This document shows, piece after piece, positions 62,457 to 64,000 of a stretch of DNA of 64,000 bases; the stretch's first letter is position 1; each line of letters begins with the position of its first letter. The notes under the pieces were generated by a model. The model did not search any database and had not been told where the DNA came from. It saw nothing but the letters and a program-made list of their open reading frames with translations. This DNA is from JAWLHU01 sp041690255. Lineage in GTDB: Bacteria; Bacillota; Sulfobacillia; Symbiobacteriales; Symbiobacteriaceae. The stretch is taken from assembly GCA_041690255.1 (NCBI GenBank), contig JAWLHU010000007.1:277979-341978 (forward strand), in the 5' to 3' direction. The translations under genes and the position numbers were made by a program.

Positions 62457-63312
62457 GTGGCCGCCTGCATCGCCCCGCAGTTGTTCCGCAACCGCCAGAC
62501 CCGCCAGTATTGGGCCGGACCCTGTGGCCGGTGGCACTGCCCTGCCTGCGGACAGATGCTCGCCCGGCGCTGGCGAGCCATCCTCCAGTGGGCGACCGAC
62601 CACGGCCAGCCTCCCCAGTACCTGCTCACCCTCACCGTCCGAAACCCGCTCCCCCTCTGGCGCCAGGCCCCGCCCGCACAGCGAGAAGAGAAGAAGGCCG
62701 AAGCCGCCGCCCTCTGCCAGATGCTCACCCGCGCCCTCACCCGGCTCGTCGCCGAGATCCGGGCCGCCTTCGGCCCCTTCGAGTACGTTGCCTTTGTCGA
62801 GCTGACCACCGGCCGCCGCACCCCCGGCCACCGGCCGCACCTGCATCTGCTGGTGCGCGGCCCGCAGCTTCCCCAGCGCTGGCTCAGCCGCCGCTGGGCC
62901 TTCCACACCCGCGGCTCCTTCAAGGTCGACTGGCAACGGCTGCGGTCGCCATCTCACGCTGCCTGCTACCTGGTGGGCTACACGATCGGCCAGCGCAAGA
63001 AGGCCCAGCCGGGGCTACTTCCCCGATCGGGTGGATGCGATCCAAACCGCCCTCATCCAGACCTGGCGGGATGCCAATGGTCACGAACCGCCGGATGGCG
63101 ACTGGGAGTGGATCGGTCCGCTCGCCTCCCACTGGTGGGGCCGTTGGCAGATGGTGCAGTCCGCCATGGCAGCCCTGACCACCGCTGGAAGCCGGCCCGC
63201 CAACTCCCACAAGGAGCCCGCGCCACCGCCCGCGAAACCATCCGCAGAAGGGAGTGCCGGGCAGGACCGGTCCAGGCTTACGTTTCGGCGCAGAAAACCC
63301 CTCGACTGCTAA
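62457..63312 (+). pseudogene. Frameshifted HUH-type replication/transposition protein
   Basis: Rolling-circle-type initiator or transposase relative. Frame 1 (from GTG 62457, AGGAGGGGAG upstream) shows a zinc finger-like segment CGRWHCPACGQMLARRWRAI, a strand LLTLTVRNPLPLW, and the HUH motif PHLHLLVRG. Near 63010-63020, at CCGGGG, the coding frame shifts: the original frame becomes Pro/Arg-rich nonsense, and another frame continues with RVDAIQTALIQTWRDANGHE and DWEWIGPLASHWWGRWQM to the stop at 63312. A one-base indel is the simplest cause. Confidence 0.65.
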
Positions 63313-63336
63313 AGTCGCAACGCTCGGGGTTTTCAG
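63294..63336 (+). terminator. Hairpin between the HUH gene and the IS110 transposase
   Basis: GAAAACCCC (63292-63300 region) pairs with GGGGTTTTC (63326-63334), ending in a short T-run. Confidence 0.6.
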
Positions 63337-63377
63337 CTTGACCTTGCCAGTGTGGCTGTAACGCAGATTGCCGGCCC

Positions 63378-64000
63378 GTGATCCTGGACAGCTTCGGCGA
63401 CCGGCTGGGCAGCCTGGAGCTGGCCAACCGGCGGGCGGCCTTTGGCCCCTGGCTGGCGAGCATCCAACAGATGGCCCCCGGCAAGCACCTGCTCTTCGGC
63501 CTGGAGAACACGACCACCTGGGGCAGAGCCCTGGCCCGCTATCTGCTGGATGAAGGACAGACGGTGCTGGATGTCGCCCCGATCCGGACAGATCGGAAGC
63601 GCCGGCAGCAGCCCCATCCGGACAAGAATGATGAACGGGACGCTCTGGCGATCGCCAAGGCCCTGATGAACGACCTGACCGACCTGCCCCTGACCCGCAG
63701 CGATGACCTGATCTGGACGCTGTCGCTGCTGGTGACCCAGCGGGAGGGCCTGGCCCGGGAGCGCAACCGGGTGAAGAACCGGCTGCATGCCCTCCTGCCG
63801 CATGGCTACCCCGAGTACCGGCGGTTCTTTGCTGATCCGTTCCGCAAGACGGCTCTGGCGTTTTGGGAGCGGCATCCGTCAGCCGCTTCCTTGACCGGTA
63901 CCTGCGTCAATAACCTAGCCGAGTTCCTGCGCGAGGAGAGCAACTTCTTCAGCCGGGCGAAGGCGGCGGAGATCCTGCATCTGGCGGGAGAGAGTGGACC
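63378..64000 (+). mobile_element. IS110-family transposase, truncated at both ends
   Basis: The open frame to the window edge encodes an IS110/DEDD transposase: ILDSFGDRLGSLELANRRAA, then LLFGLENTTTWGRALARYLL (the E of DEDD), APIRTDRKRRQQPHPDKND-ERDALAIAKAL (the D-D end), and RNRVKNRLHALLP. The N-terminus with the first catalytic Asp is missing from this frame, since an in-frame TGA lies at 63339. A short neighbouring frame reads LDLASVAVTQIAG just upstream, so a frameshift is possible. The Transposase_20 C-terminal part is beyond the window. Confidence 0.8.

Overview
The window is high-GC DNA with Firmicutes gene content and signals: a nadD/yqeK/rsfS neighbourhood, a T-box leader on leuS, two c-di-GMP-I riboswitches, AzlCD, ComEA, many GTG/TTG starts and strong GGAGG ribosome sites. 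This fits a Symbiobacterium-like thermophilic clostridial lineage. The genus is an inference from gene content and style, not from a search.

Layout. 1-8000: the nadD tail, then a minus-strand MacA/MacB-type efflux operon (its ATPase interrupted by an in-frame TAG), then yqeK, an LCP protein and rsfS. 8000-18200: a class A PBP, a c-di-GMP riboswitch in front of a soluble chemoreceptor-like protein, T-box-leuS, a phosphodiesterase, a triple-BON protein and ComEA. 18200-23000: AzlCD, a BASS/ACR3-like transporter, endonuclease IV and a HisC-type aminotransferase. 23000-26300: tyrosine/homogentisate catabolism (HPPD, FAH-family hydrolase, homogentisate dioxygenase).

26470-42771 is a one-direction contractile-tail-like cluster: sheath, tube, probable chaperone, Ala/Pro-rich protein, DNA_circ_N-like protein, hub, gpV spike, PAAR tip, gp25, gpJ, gpI-like, fibre and several orphans. 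No capsid, terminase, integrase, holin/lysin or AAA+ ATPase is visible. Its non-coding gaps hold 21-bp, 53-bp and 9-bp tandem repeats and families of short palindromes. Beyond a DinB-like gene lies a minus-strand exported protein that appears to carry two gp19 tail-tube-like domains, each with an inserted Cys-flanked helical segment and Asp-rich loops.

45325-52203 is a ROK regulator-amidohydrolase-ArgH-like lyase-sugar-type ABC importer cluster. 52769-62102 is a secreted 2868-residue RHS/YD-repeat protein behind a promoter, a c-di-GMP-I riboswitch and a terminator. It has a LysM domain between two RHS core-end motifs, a C-terminal nuclease-like tip, and a SUKH-type immunity gene directly downstream. 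The right end holds a frameshifted HUH-type replication protein and a partial IS110-family transposase.

The most interesting material is the phage-free contractile cluster with the nearby exported tube-like protein, and the c-di-GMP-controlled secreted RHS toxin/immunity locus.
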